NCBI GenBank assembly: GCA_003008705.1
Contig: PDUO01000013.1
Span: 82,702 to 146,701, forward strand
Length of the DNA stretch: 64,000 nt
From: Pezicula radicicola
Taxonomy: Eukaryota > Ascomycota > Leotiomycetes > Helotiales > Dermateaceae
Reading direction: 5' to 3'
Shown here: in pieces, positions 54,046 to 64,000 of the stretch
How the letters are laid out: each line of letters starts with the position of its first letter
Position numbering within the stretch: the stretch's first letter is position 1
Notes under the pieces: model-generated
The model's input: only the letters and a program-made list of their open reading frames with translations
The model's database searches: none
Told to the model about the DNA's origin: nothing
Translations under genes and position numbers: made by a program

Positions 54046-55452
54046 TCATGAACTTGTTGCCTGATCCACTCCCCGTTTTTCCAAGATCTCAGTCACAGCT
54101 GCCACAAATTTCTGAACCTGTTCATGAACCTGTTCCTCATTTATGATAAATGGAGGAGCAAAGAGTACTCCATCAACAGCAGAAGAACATAGATAAACTG
54201 CAGCACCTTTTTCAAATGATAAAACAGAAACATCTTTGGCAATAGGACCACCACTTGGGTCAATGGGAGCGAAATCAACACTTTGGAATAATCCAAGCCC
54301 GCGGATATCCTTGACAACACCGGTAGGAAGCTTCTCCCTCAGCAATTGCACAAGGATCCTTCCCATATTCTGTACATTCTCGAGCAAGTTCTCGCTGATT
54401 AAGTATTTTTGTGTGGCAAGACCAGCAGCACAACAAATCGCATGGCCTTGGTAGGTGTGGCCACTCAAAAATACGTGATTTTCACTTTCATCCTTGAGCT
54501 TTGTGTGGACTTTGGCACCTACCATAACTGCTGAGAGTGGCTGATAGCCTGCAGAAAGCCCCTTTCCGATCGTCTGTAGGTCTGGTGCGCAATTCCCTAG
54601 TGATTGCCATGCGTGAAGTGTACCTACTCGACCCATCCCACACATAACCTCGTCAAATATCACAAGGGTACCGTGTTTATGGCAGAGGTCGCGTAGACGG
54701 GGAAGATAACCTTCAGCTGCTGGCACCGAGCCAAGGGTTGATCCTACAACTGGCTCGACGATGACTGCTGCTACAGTGGAGGCACCGAGTTGCTGGAACA
54801 TCTCTTCGTACTCTACCATTAGTTGATCGACATACTGCGTGACTGTTTCCTCCTTCTGTGCATCCCGTGAGTAGAAACAGGGAGACACATGATGGAAAGC
54901 TGGAGAGAGGAGAGGTAGGAAGGTATTTCGGCGTGGTGGATTGTATCCTGCTGCTAGAGCTCCTAGGGTGTTTCCATGGTAGGAGTATTTCCGGGAAATA
55001 ATATTGATACGCCCTGGATCGCCATTACTAACATGATACTGTCGTGCAAGTTTCAAGGCTGACTCTATTGCCTCCGATCCTGTATTGTGGAACATTAATA
55101 TTAATTCTGCAACGAAAAATGACAAGGTAGAGAATAACAGTAATAGTTTGGTCTTACCGGAGTTTAGAAACATGACTTTAGAAAAGGCTGAGTTGCTTTG
55201 CTCAATGAGCAACGATGCTAACTCTTCAGCAACATCGTTCGTGTAGAATGAAGTATGTGCAAATGCGAGCATTTGAGCCTGCTTGATGATGGCGTCTATC
55301 ACGTTTTTATTGCTATGTCCAAGACAAGAGACGGCGGCGCCACTGCTGCCGTCAAGAATCTTTTTCCCATCGTCAGTTATCAGGTATATCCCGTCTCCGT
55401 GGGTAGCTTTTGGGTATGACTTTGTGAGCGAACGGTGAAATATCGCAGACAT
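54046..55452 (-). CDS. Class III (omega) PLP aminotransferase
   Basis: Exons 55452-55158 and 55079-54046 (78-bp intron, a multiple of three, so the unspliced frame is also open) encode 442 residues. Family motifs: YLITDDGKKILDGSSGAAVS, FLNSGSEAIESALKLARQYH, SYHGNTLGALAAGYNP, VAAVIVEPVVGSTLG, the metal-like DEVMCGMGRVGTLHAWQ, and IGKGLSAGYQPLSAVMV, whose Lys is the PLP ligand. FLSGHTYQGHAICCAAGLAT is also typical. The enzyme would move an amino group between an amine or omega-amino acid and a 2-oxo acid. It is the only apparently intact gene among the relics around it. The donor substrate cannot be told from sequence. Confidence 0.9.
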   Translation of the reverse strand: MSAIFHRSLTKSYPKATHGDGIYLITDDGKKILDGSSGAAVSCLGHSNKNVIDAIIKQAQMLAFAHTSFYTNDVAEELASLLIEQSNSAFSKVMFLNSGKTKLLLLFSTLSFFVAELILMFHNTGSEAIESALKLARQYHVSNGDPGRINIISRKYSYHGNTLGALAAGYNPPRRNTFLPLLSPAFHHVSPCFYSRDAQKEETVTQYVDQLMVEYEEMFQQLGASTVAAVIVEPVVGSTLGSVPAAEGYLPRLRDLCHKHGTLVIFDEVMCGMGRVGTLHAWQSLGNCAPDLQTIGKGLSAGYQPLSAVMVGAKVHTKLKDESENHVFLSGHTYQGHAICCAAGLATQKYLISENLLENVQNMGRILVQLLREKLPTGVVKDIRGLGLFQSVDFAPIDPSGGPIAKDVSVLSFEKGAAVYLCSSAVDGVLFAPPFIINEEQVHEQVQKFVAAVTEILEKRGVDQATSS

Positions 55453-55793
55453 GGTGAAGGTATACTGTATCGTATTGTCTTTATGTTACTGTTTTCTAGA
55501 TGAAGGGATGCCAACCTGTAACTCTGTCTATTTACAGTACTGTCTTAAATATCTGTCAGCGACCCGAGAGACTGGAATTGGAAGATGGGGTGCATATCCC
55601 ACTCTCGCGCCGCGTTGCTATAATGGTCCCCAAACATCGTCGCATTTTTATTTCGAATATGCACAACTTCGCGTCTTCGCTCACTACTTGCAAACTCTAA
55701 ATATTCTGTGAAAAAATTATAGATCATATCCACTGCTTGCTGGGAGCTCTGTGAGATAGAAGTGTAGAGACTCGAGGAGGTGATTGAGAAGTT
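55453..55793. promoter_or_regulatory. Divergent region, aminotransferase and regulator
   Basis: 341 bp between the aminotransferase start and the regulator start; a shared promoter is likely. It carries paired CGG-type triplets too loosely spaced to name a binding site. Confidence 0.4.
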
Positions 55794-58331
55794 ATGCAAC
55801 GACCATTACAAAGCGACGCACTTGTATGGACTGAAGACGATTTCAGCGTATATACATCAACCATACAATATTCTAATCCACTTATCCAGTGTAACTTCCG
55901 AGGAGCAAGACCGTCAGATATTACTGGGTCATCCGTACTATACTTTGAAGTGCAGAATGTGACGCCACGAAGAGACAATCCTCAGGTCCTAGAACCGCCA
56001 CAAAAGCGTCGTAGAGGTGGCAGAATATACTCCGTGGGATCCTATCTAATTTCATCTTGTTTAGATCGAACATTGAAGAGCTTGGCTAACATAAGATAGG
56101 GTTGTGCCACATGTCGCGAGAGGAAAATCAAGGTATGTCTGGCATCAACAGAAGTTGAACATTAAGGAAAGTACTGAACAACTCAGTGCGATCAACGTCG
56201 TCCGACTTGCTATAATTGTGAAAAGTCTCGCCATCATATATGTGATGGCTATAACGATGATGCGGTTAGCATAAACACGGTCACAGCCAACAGTTCACTT
56301 TACGCGAGCACCAGAGCAATAGAAACCTCCACGAGACGGAGTTACAAGTCCACTAAACATTTACGTATCTGATTAATCCATCCCTGAACAAGACTAAGGG
56401 CAATTTAGAAACAGGTAATGGTGGGCATGTAGATCACACTCGATCACAGATTCTGTTCAATGATGAAGTTGAGGACTATACCAACTTTACACAGTGGGCA
56501 GACTCGTCCACTCTTGCTTATTGTTAGGATACAGGGCTTTATGGCTATAGTTTCGCTCCTACGACATCTGCTCAAAATATTTTCCAAGATATCCCAGCTG
56601 ATTCTATGATGCTATCCCGCAATTGTGAGAACAATACGCTCTGGGAAGATTTGGATGAGACTACAAATGAGCCTCAGGATGCACAGAGAACGTACCAACA
56701 GGTCGATATTACGGGACAGCCACGTAGACTAGAGGTGGAGTCCGAGAATCCTCCAAATTGTGTGTCGGGTTCTGTACGTCGAAGGTCAATTATGAGGTCT
56801 CCCTCGCCAACAGTGCCGCTAGTTGAGTTGTCGAGACTTTCCAAGACCACACTAAAACTGTTATATTATTACCAAACACATGTATGCCAGCTGATGATAC
56901 CAACTGCCCGCACCGTCTCACAATCCATGGCTGAAACTTTATCTACCACTAGCAGTGCAGGAACCTACGACTGGCGCAAAGCAAGCCTTACTCTCCGCGA
57001 TTCTCTCAGTTGCAGTTTTCAACCAAGCTGAACTAGTCACGACTAATGCATGACCATCTCGGCTCCAAGCCATAGAGCATAGCAAGAAGGCAGCGTGCTT
57101 GTTGAAAATAATAGTCTCAGCTAATAACCAGGCGACGATAAAAGGCTCTCTAGATAAGCAGGCATTGCTGGCAGCCGCGTTGACTATGACGACAATAGAG
57201 GTTAGGATTTCGTACTGTTTCAGCCCAAATTCCAGTAGTCTTTTATTCTGATCGAGAATGAACAGGTGTTTAGTGGAGCAAATGAGGGGCAGGGTCACAA
57301 GCACCTGCAGCTGGTAAAAGATGCCATTGAACTCATAGGTGGTATAAGTTGGTGATGTCTGATCCAACCAATGTGACTCGTCTTCAGATCTTTCGATGTC
57401 TCCGCATCATATCTTATACATCTAGTTGGTCAAGATCTCAAGATTCCACACGAGAAGAGGAAGTTAGAAATAGACAACGAGATGAAGATTCTACAGGTTT
57501 ACCAGCCACGGTAGACAAGCCAGAATAAGTCCCTTTACCTACTTCAACATCTGGCTCCTGCGAGTATACACTCGATGTTTCCTCTGGAGTTTCGACCAAG
57601 ACCTTACGGTGCTTGAAAGAGACTATCGACCTCGAGGCGATTAAATCGACAATCTTACAAGGGGGCTCTTGGTTTGAGAACCACAGTATTGATTTATTTA
57701 AGCTTGAAAATGAGCTTTATACTCTTATGAAAAATCCATCAGCTTTCAGCAATCAAATGTCAGGCTCCCCACAGCTGGGTGAGATTTCGATGTCATCTAT
57801 GAGATGTTACGATACAGATCGAACTGCAACATTTCACAAATCGTCACTAAAGAAATCAAGGAAAATCATGTTTGGGCATTCCATTACAGTGTAGCTCTTT
57901 TCTACTGACAAGCTATTTGTGGCGCTACTGCTACTATCAATCCTCCCGTGTCTCTAGCAACGATACAATCTAGAAACCCATCACGTCCTACAGGCCAATA
58001 CTTGGTATCCAAGGCTCTGGAATATTTTGAGAACATAGATGCTCTCACTATCGATATAAGTGTTGCTAATACCTTATGACCAGGATTTATAGCTGCTGTC
58101 GAAGCAGTAGATACATATTTAAGACACCGAGCTCTGGGTTGGTTTGCGAGAGCAAGACGGCATGGTATTGGTAATATTGCAAAAGCTAAAGCTTTGGTGC
58201 TAGAAGTGTGGCGGAGGGTAGATCGACAGAGATATGTGAGTCATGAACGTAAGAACTTAACTTCGGAATTAGGTCCTATAGATTGGAGGAACGTTATGTG
58301 TGAGAAGGGTGTGTATATTATGTTGACTTGA
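55794..58331 (+). pseudogene. Zn2Cys6 transcription factor with fungal_trans_2 domain, broken
   Basis: Exon 1 is 55794-56033, exon 2 a 33-nt exon 56100-56132, exon 3 from 56187. Joined, they give a zinc cluster (GRIYSGCATCRERKIKCDQ then RRPTCYNCEKSRHHICDGY), with cysteine spacing C2C6C6C2C7C. The frame stops at 56370-56372. Coding sense resumes in shifted frames with stops at 56525-56527 and 57051-57053. The regulatory domain is recognisable: NPWLKLYLPLAVQEPTTGAK, QALLSAILSVAVFNQAELVT, SLDKQALLAAALTMTTIEV, then near the end AAVEAVDTYLRHRALGWFAR, LVLEVWRRVDRQRY and GPIDWRNVMCEKGVYIMLT before TGA 58329-58331. By position it probably once controlled the neighbouring catabolic genes. Multiple lesions make it a pseudogene. 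Confidence 0.85.
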
Positions 58332-61300
58332 GGAGCCTATGGGCAATGTCTAGAATGATTTTAAGCTAGATTATGAATGTTTTCATTAGCGGTTGTTGAG
58401 ATCTAAAATTTATTATGAAAAAGACATCTGCGTAAAATACATGTGGCATACTGTTACTTTTACGGCGTTGGTGTCCTGCTTCTGTGATTGGTGGCTGTAG
58501 CAGGTGTATTGGAAATGGGTAGGGGAGAAGCTCGCGCCGAGTCGTCGGTCGCTTAAATCTTCCTTCACGCCTATCTGCGCCTGTCTTGCTCTATGCAGCC
58601 GTCCCACATCCATAAACCTTGTACGTGTTTTCTTCGACCATCTATTATTCTGGCAGGATCTAAGCTCAAACTTACAGGCCCTCGTGTCGACGTTTATAGG
58701 CTAGCCTGACTGAGTTGAGCATATGCCAAATCCCGCCTTGCATTGCCCGTCCTTTGTACGAAACGATAAAATCATATTGACCGAGTTAGAGTTGAGGATC
58801 ATTCGAAACTTTTTCATGAGCCTAATTCACGGTTTAAAGTAATCATGTAAAGACGGCAAGGACTGAGCCAATAGCGAAAAGTAGATGGGAAAACTGCCTA
58901 CGCACGAGTCTCGCTAAAGAGAAAAGAATTAGTCAAATATGCAGCATGTCTCGTGGAAGACAGAAAAGGCTGCTTCGTAAAATTGTCTACCTTAATACTT
59001 CTTCTTGTGTATCAGTTCTATCGGCGTACCCGGTTGCCGCGGCATTGCAGTTCTTTCACATGGCGACTAGATAGATGTACTATACAAATCGGGCGACAAT
59101 CTACACCCGTCACTCGTTACTGTGGTTCCTAGAGGCCGCAGCCTCTGGAAACCAGGAACCACAAGTATATCCCATCGCATTTCTTCTGTATACTGCAGGA
59201 GGTGGGTTATGTTCAAAGAAAGTAAAGCTTGCGAAATTCATTTTGGTAAAGGTTTCACACTATATGCGAGAGTGTTACGATAACATTTGGGTCTAGACTT
59301 TTATCAGGGAAATCTATTCAAAAAGATCTGTGTTACGCATCGAGCTTCTTCTTATCAAATTGAGGCTGTATACAACCGTCTACCCATGCCCTTGTTACTA
59401 TCTTGGCGTGGGGTTCTGTAGACAAGTGGTGTGTCTAGATGGCTACATAAGTTGAAATGAGTCGAGTCTGATATATTTTGTTTCAGGAGAATTAAACTGC
59501 CGCTTACCATGCCCTCGGTACTTTGAGTGTTGGGTCGGAATGACTCCGACATTTTGGAGATCAATGCTACTGGATATATGTGATAGAAACTCCCCTTTTC
59601 AAGCAGGGTGAACCATGACTATGGTGTTGTACGTACACGAATGTTACAGTACTGTACTGTACATCGCACACCTGGTTACCTGGTAGACCATTCAGGGTCG
59701 CTCGCTAGAACCCTTGACTTCGAGAACGGTCACATGCATAGTAGCAAGAACGAAGCAAGTTTTTGGAATGATATTCCTTGTGAGTCCTTGTGGATTTCTT
59801 GAAATATGGATACCAAATTCAACTGTAGTATGCTGTTTTCTCTCTCCATTCTACTTTACGTGGGTAGATCACGTGGAGTGCTACGTAGAGAAGGCTAAGG
59901 TACGGAGTACAGTACTCTGAAGGAGAGGCATTCGGCCCTTCTTCTCTCGGCTCAGATTCTTTTTCTTCTTCCGATCTTGAGGGCGAAGCATTGCCATTGA
60001 ATTTTGTCTCTGTTCAAGTCTCATTTCCTAATATTTAACAGCAGCTGTTAAAGGATACTCGTAGCCAACGACCCTTGTCCATCGCGGAGAGTGCTTACGG
60101 CGTCCGGGCCGGGCCACAGATTGCAGATCAGGTCCGATCATCTTCCCAACGCCTTCAACAACCGCCCATAATCTCGGTGTTCCCCAAGGCGCAGACGGCC
60201 CAAGTAAAGATTATACGTCTTCTCATATCTTTCATTAAGCGGTGTACAAGATGACAACAAGGCAGATTTATCCTTACAAACTCCACGTCCTGGCAAAGCA
60301 CCCCGGACCGCAGCCCAAGAGCCGGGCTTCCAATGCCCGTAACATGTCGCAGCAGGAAATCATCGCCAGGATATATTTTCCTCGGGGCCATTGTGTGTGT
60401 GGTCCGGATCGCTTTCTTCAGCTACCGGATAAGCTGCAATTATCCTCTGTCGAGCCAATTTTCTCTCGCAAGTCACGAGCATTGTATATGCAGCCACCCG
60501 TCATCAGCGAATGTCCATTGTACGGTCCACAAGGTGGGTGCGGAGCGAACATGGTACTGTAATAAGCGATGATGGGGTCGTGTGCTTTCGTACTGCAGTG
60601 CAGTGAATCGAGATCCAGTCAATAACAAGAAAAGCTGCCTGTGTATCCTATCCAAGTATTGATTATCAAGAGAAGAAGGTTGGACTAATTCTTGTCTGGC
60701 ATGTTGGGGATTTGGCACGAAAGTTGATAGCTCAGCTTTGTGCACTAAAACTGTTCCGAGAGGTTTTGACTAGAAAACTGGACATGCATGTCCTGCGTCT
60801 TCGGTACCGAGGTACAGCTGATCCTCACCCAACTTACCCAATAATAGGCTCCAATCAAGCTTGTCCAATTATTTCTGTACTTGTAGGGTGAGGAATCCTT
60901 AGCCAGCGGGCGGCTAGCTCAAAAGAATTGATATTTCTTTGCATACGAGCAAGCAAAAGAGGTTAATTAGTTACCTATCTTTGGGAATTTGGGAGGGTCG
61001 TTGACCAGTTTAGCATTTTCTTCGCTCAGGTAGGCTCCTATCTTAACTTAGCTCTGCTTTGCACGACAATGACAATATGCATCCATGACGGTGTAGGTTA
61101 CCGTGCTGCAAGTGTCAGGCATGCGAATAGAGATGGAGGGAGCAGATCAGTAACGCCTTGTACGAAGGCAGCAAGGCTGCTTTCTCTAGCTGTCCGTCCC
61201 AAAAGAGGCCTGCAGGTGGCATGGTGTGACAAAAAGGTCTTTAGCAAGTACAAACTTGGGGGTGTACGTTGTCGTGGTGTCTCCATATTCAAATCTCGTG

Positions 61301-61530
61301 TCCGTTCTTCCATTTTACTTTAAGTATCGGTCCATAGTACTCTTCTGTATCGTCTTACAACGGGTCGCCCCGTGATATACATGCACTCATCATTACCCCA
61401 AAGTTTTGTGATCGTCATCAATCCTATTTTCAAAAGCCTGTCTGTCTGTTATTGAAAAGCCCATCTTACCTCGATTCCAGAACTTGGCATGCTTATCCCA
61501 ACACGTTACTAATGCCCTACTGTCTTTATA
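58332..61530. other. Long intergenic region, no supported gene
   Basis: About 3.2 kb without recognisable coding content. Open frames up to 106 codons (for example + 60242-60562, opposed by frames on the other strand) have no domain. A GTACAGTACTGTACTGTAC-like palindromic patch lies near 59647-59663. The right end must hold the leader of the last gene. Confidence 0.5.
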
Positions 61531-63798
61531 ATGCTCCAGAAGACTGGTTGGCGTATCAAGCAGCTTATTTCCAATCGAGGAAGTCGAGATATCGACAATC
61601 AGGAAGAGAGTGTACAAGATGGGAGCAGCATCTCAGATAGAGCGTCGACTCCAAAATCTGGACAGAGGCAATCGTGGTCATCGCAAAGTACATCCCACGA
61701 ATTAGCTCCATCTCATCGAAGAACGACCAGTAATACCGCGAGAAATCGTCCATTACCACTCCCGGATTATCCTCCAACAAGTACGGCATGCTCATCCGCC
61801 AGTTCTTTGTGCAGTTGCGATTGCGGGGTACATATCGATTGCGATGCAGACGTTTCGGGAAACAAACATTCTTTGCAAACAAAGGCGGCTGGAGGACTTG
61901 GTGTATCTCAACAACCAAACCCGAATCCAGATATTCTTTATCTGCCGCCACTGAAATCTTCAACATCACTTGGAAGTGATGCGAAGACTTGGAAACTAAT
62001 CTTCTCGGGTAGTCCTCCAAAGTCGCCGGCTTATTCTTCGCAGAGGTATTTGTTTAAATCACAGAGGTCGAGCAAGGTTCCCACTGGATTGGATTTCCTC
62101 GAAGCGCTTGCTTTAGATCCTTCGGACGGCGATACGATACCCATACCCACGCCTAGTGTTAAGAGTATGGTCGACTCGAAGATGGATAGTGTTGAGGATA
62201 ATGTCGAGCAACTTATAAGAGAAGCTGATGCGGCATTCAAGGCTGTTGGAACAGCACTCGCTGATGCGAAAGCTGTTACTCAAGGATTATATACCAAGGA
62301 AGACAAGCCGGCATACACACCTTCAACTTTATTGTCTCGCAGGATATTAAAGAAACACCAGTACCAACGACCTCCTTCCCCATTGAAAGCCCGTCCGTCA
62401 ACGAGAGGCACAAAATCGAAAGTAAAGCGGAAGAAAAGTGCAAGGAAGCAGGCGAATCCACTTAATAGGCCTGCACCAATTGTCCTTGCTCCTGCAGTGT
62501 CATCCACTGCGCATGCACGATGGGCTTTAACCGACATGACATCCAACATGGTTGATGTTTTCAGCACAAAGATGTTCAAAACGGAGGTAGATGAGATGTT
62601 AACACCGGATCGAATCCAACAACTTCGAGAAGAAAATCAACTTTCAAGGGACCGAAAATCATCTTTCGAATCGACATGCAGTTCCGAGACAGCAAGTACT
62701 CAATCAACATTCTATCTTGAAGGTGTAGTCTCTCGTCTCGATGCAGCAAGAGCAAATACATCGCCTCCTTTCCCTGAACCGATCCTACCACCACCTGCAC
62801 CTCCAATCCCAAGAAAAAGTAGTTTGCGGGAGCAGACTGCGGCCAAAGTTGAGCAGATGAAGTCGCCGGTTGAAGAAATGGAAATCAAATTCGTGGATTT
62901 GGATTTTCCTGCCACACCGATTTTACAACAGAGAGAGGCGAGATCGAGTACAGGTGCTCTACCTCTTGATACCATTCCCGAAATATCTACTCTGAACAAA
63001 TTTACATCACCGCGTTTACCTAAACTGTCTGCACCTGAGAAATCCATGCAAGCAACATCAACAGCAGATTACATATTTCTCCCGTCTACAAATTTCAGCT
63101 TAACTTCACCACAATTTCGCCAAGGCCCCATTCGTTTACCTCGCCCTCTCGTCCGTAGTAAACGTAAGGGCTCAACTCCTGAAGAGGAGAGTCTTGATTG
63201 GACGGCGTTTCAAATGGCTATCTCGGGTGGTGTTCTGGATGGTGATGAAGGGATGAAGGCTGATGATGAGCGGGAGATGGAGACGGAAGCTTTTGAGGCT
63301 GAATTGGATGACATTATACAATGGTGGCAGGGATTTGGATTTGAGGGTGTAGGAAGGATGGTTGGAGAATCAGATGAAAGGTTAAAGAAGAGACAAAAGG
63401 TAGATGAAGTCAAGAAGCCGTTTGGATTAAAAAGAGGTAGTAGGAATGCCCCGAGACGATTCGAATTACCGGAATCGCGAAGAGAGAAGAGAGAAGCGAG
63501 AAGCGAGACGAAACCACAACCAGTGTACCGAATTCCACCAACCCCTCTAAAACACGTACCAGTACAACTAAGAGACGAGCGTTCTCGGCATTACATTCAA
63601 GAGGCTGACGCAGACGATGAAGAAAGTGATTACGATGGAAGTCTACCTCCGAGTCCCATGCTCGAACTTCATATTCCAACATGTCCAGATCAGAAAAATC
63701 GGAATGTTATTCCTATGGGTTATAATATGAGTCATGACCTAGGTGACTTTTTGAAATGGGAAAGTGAACATAGACATAGTTTGTTTGTTAATGATTAG
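61531..63798 (+). CDS. Fungal protein of unknown function, disordered with short conserved blocks
   Basis: A single exon of 755 codons from ATG 61531 to TAG 63796-63798. Mostly Ser/Pro-rich and probably disordered. Recognisable blocks: TWKLIFSGSPPKSPAYSSQR and RYLFKSQRSSKV (about 155-185), a short helical stretch VEQLIREADAAFKAVGTALA, a lysine cluster KSKVKRKKSARK (NLS-like), ARWALTDMTSNMVDVFSTKM followed by LTPDRIQQLREEN, and a proline run PEPILPPPAPPIP. A C-terminal block LDDIIQWWQGFGFEGVGRMV is followed by basic KKRQKVDEVKK and a final YNMSHDLGDFLKWESEH. The blocks look conserved rather than random, but I do not know the family or function. Nuclear location is only suggested by the basic clusters. 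Confidence 0.75.
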   Translation: MLQKTGWRIKQLISNRGSRDIDNQEESVQDGSSISDRASTPKSGQRQSWSSQSTSHELAPSHRRTTSNTARNRPLPLPDYPPTSTACSSASSLCSCDCGVHIDCDADVSGNKHSLQTKAAGGLGVSQQPNPNPDILYLPPLKSSTSLGSDAKTWKLIFSGSPPKSPAYSSQRYLFKSQRSSKVPTGLDFLEALALDPSDGDTIPIPTPSVKSMVDSKMDSVEDNVEQLIREADAAFKAVGTALADAKAVTQGLYTKEDKPAYTPSTLLSRRILKKHQYQRPPSPLKARPSTRGTKSKVKRKKSARKQANPLNRPAPIVLAPAVSSTAHARWALTDMTSNMVDVFSTKMFKTEVDEMLTPDRIQQLREENQLSRDRKSSFESTCSSETASTQSTFYLEGVVSRLDAARANTSPPFPEPILPPPAPPIPRKSSLREQTAAKVEQMKSPVEEMEIKFVDLDFPATPILQQREARSSTGALPLDTIPEISTLNKFTSPRLPKLSAPEKSMQATSTADYIFLPSTNFSLTSPQFRQGPIRLPRPLVRSKRKGSTPEEESLDWTAFQMAISGGVLDGDEGMKADDEREMETEAFEAELDDIIQWWQGFGFEGVGRMVGESDERLKKRQKVDEVKKPFGLKRGSRNAPRRFELPESRREKREARSETKPQPVYRIPPTPLKHVPVQLRDERSRHYIQEADADDEESDYDGSLPPSPMLELHIPTCPDQKNRNVIPMGYNMSHDLGDFLKWESEHRHSLFVND

Positions 63799-64000
63799 TA
63801 GTTTATATAGATGGGTAGAATATAAACGCAATGTAAAACTTGATGATTGTGATTTTTGAGGAAACTGCTTTATTAAGTATGAAATAAGGAGAATGTGAGA
63901 GGGCGTGCCACATCTTTGTAGGTCGTTGGCGATAAGCGAACTAGCTGTTGGTAAGGTAGTCATTATATAAATCCGTTAAAGCAGCTACTAGAATTAGAGG
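63799..64000. other. 3' flank of the last gene
   Basis: AT-rich, no gene seen before the window edge. Confidence 0.5.

Noticed and set aside
60242..60562. 106-codon open + frame
   Set aside because: Overlapped by frames on both strands, no domain, no splice partners.

Overview
The window is nuclear DNA of a filamentous ascomycete (Pezizomycotina). Protein-coding genes carry one to four short spliceosomal introns (about 48-78 bp, GT...AG with a CTAAC/CTGAC-like branch site). They include a 2EXR-domain gene, a fused HIS4 enzyme and a Zn2Cys6 regulator. A DNA transposon carries TGG-to-TAG stops of the kind left by repeat-induced point mutation (RIP). A Leotiomycetes/Helotiales origin is my guess from remembered protein similarity; no search was run.

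Layout. 1-607: a cysteine-rich secreted surface protein (-). 2127-2880: YPT35, a PX-domain endosome/vacuole adaptor (+). 3.4-4.25 kb: what looks like a decayed gene. 4486-5593: a secreted class-3 lipase (+). 6673-7455: a 2EXR protein (+). 9.57-9.94 kb: an 18-bp minisatellite. 10.42-11.37 kb: a SAP-domain protein whose intron has a 75%-identical twin just downstream. 11.8-14.5 kb: HIS4 (-), divergent from TAF9 (+, 15.0-15.8 kb). 16.4-17.4 kb: two diverged repeat copies. 18.4-20.1 kb: a second SAP protein. 20.57-21.97 kb: a complete but inactivated Tc1 transposon. 22.1-25.6 kb: a fibronectin-III/coiled-coil protein (-). 26.6-27.7 kb: a ketopantoate-reductase-like enzyme (-), divergent from lipin/PAH1 (+, 28.7-31.2 kb). 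32.8-33.8 kb: an unknown coiled-coil protein (-). 34.7-36.0 kb: a ~450-480 bp tandem repeat. 36.8-37.5 kb: a small secreted protein (-). 38.9-41.5 kb: SDH4 (-) and MAS1 (+) sharing a 311-bp promoter region. 42.06-42.66 kb: the same minisatellite again. 43.1-44.2 kb: a double-bond reductase (-). 46.5-47.2 kb: a PIF/Harbinger-like MITE. 61.5-63.8 kb: an unknown fungal protein (+).

The most distinctive region is 49.3-58.3 kb. It holds five genes that look like a former catabolic cluster, most of them now wrecked. They are a class II aldolase/adducin-fold gene missing its 5' half, an FAD-dependent oxidoreductase fragment, a haem-dependent oxidative N-demethylase (HODM) gene interrupted by a 541-bp hAT-type MITE with a clean 8-bp target duplication, an apparently intact class III aminotransferase, and a Zn2Cys6/fungal_trans_2 regulator riddled with frameshifts and stops. 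A second element with related ends sits against the oxidoreductase fragment. The two 5'-truncated genes face away from each other across a gap of about 25 bp, as if one deletion removed a shared promoter and both 5' ends.

The remaining genes are conserved housekeeping functions: histidine synthesis, TFIID/SAGA transcription, phospholipid synthesis, mitochondrial respiration and protein import, and endosomal contact sites. They are separated by AT-rich repeats and MITEs.
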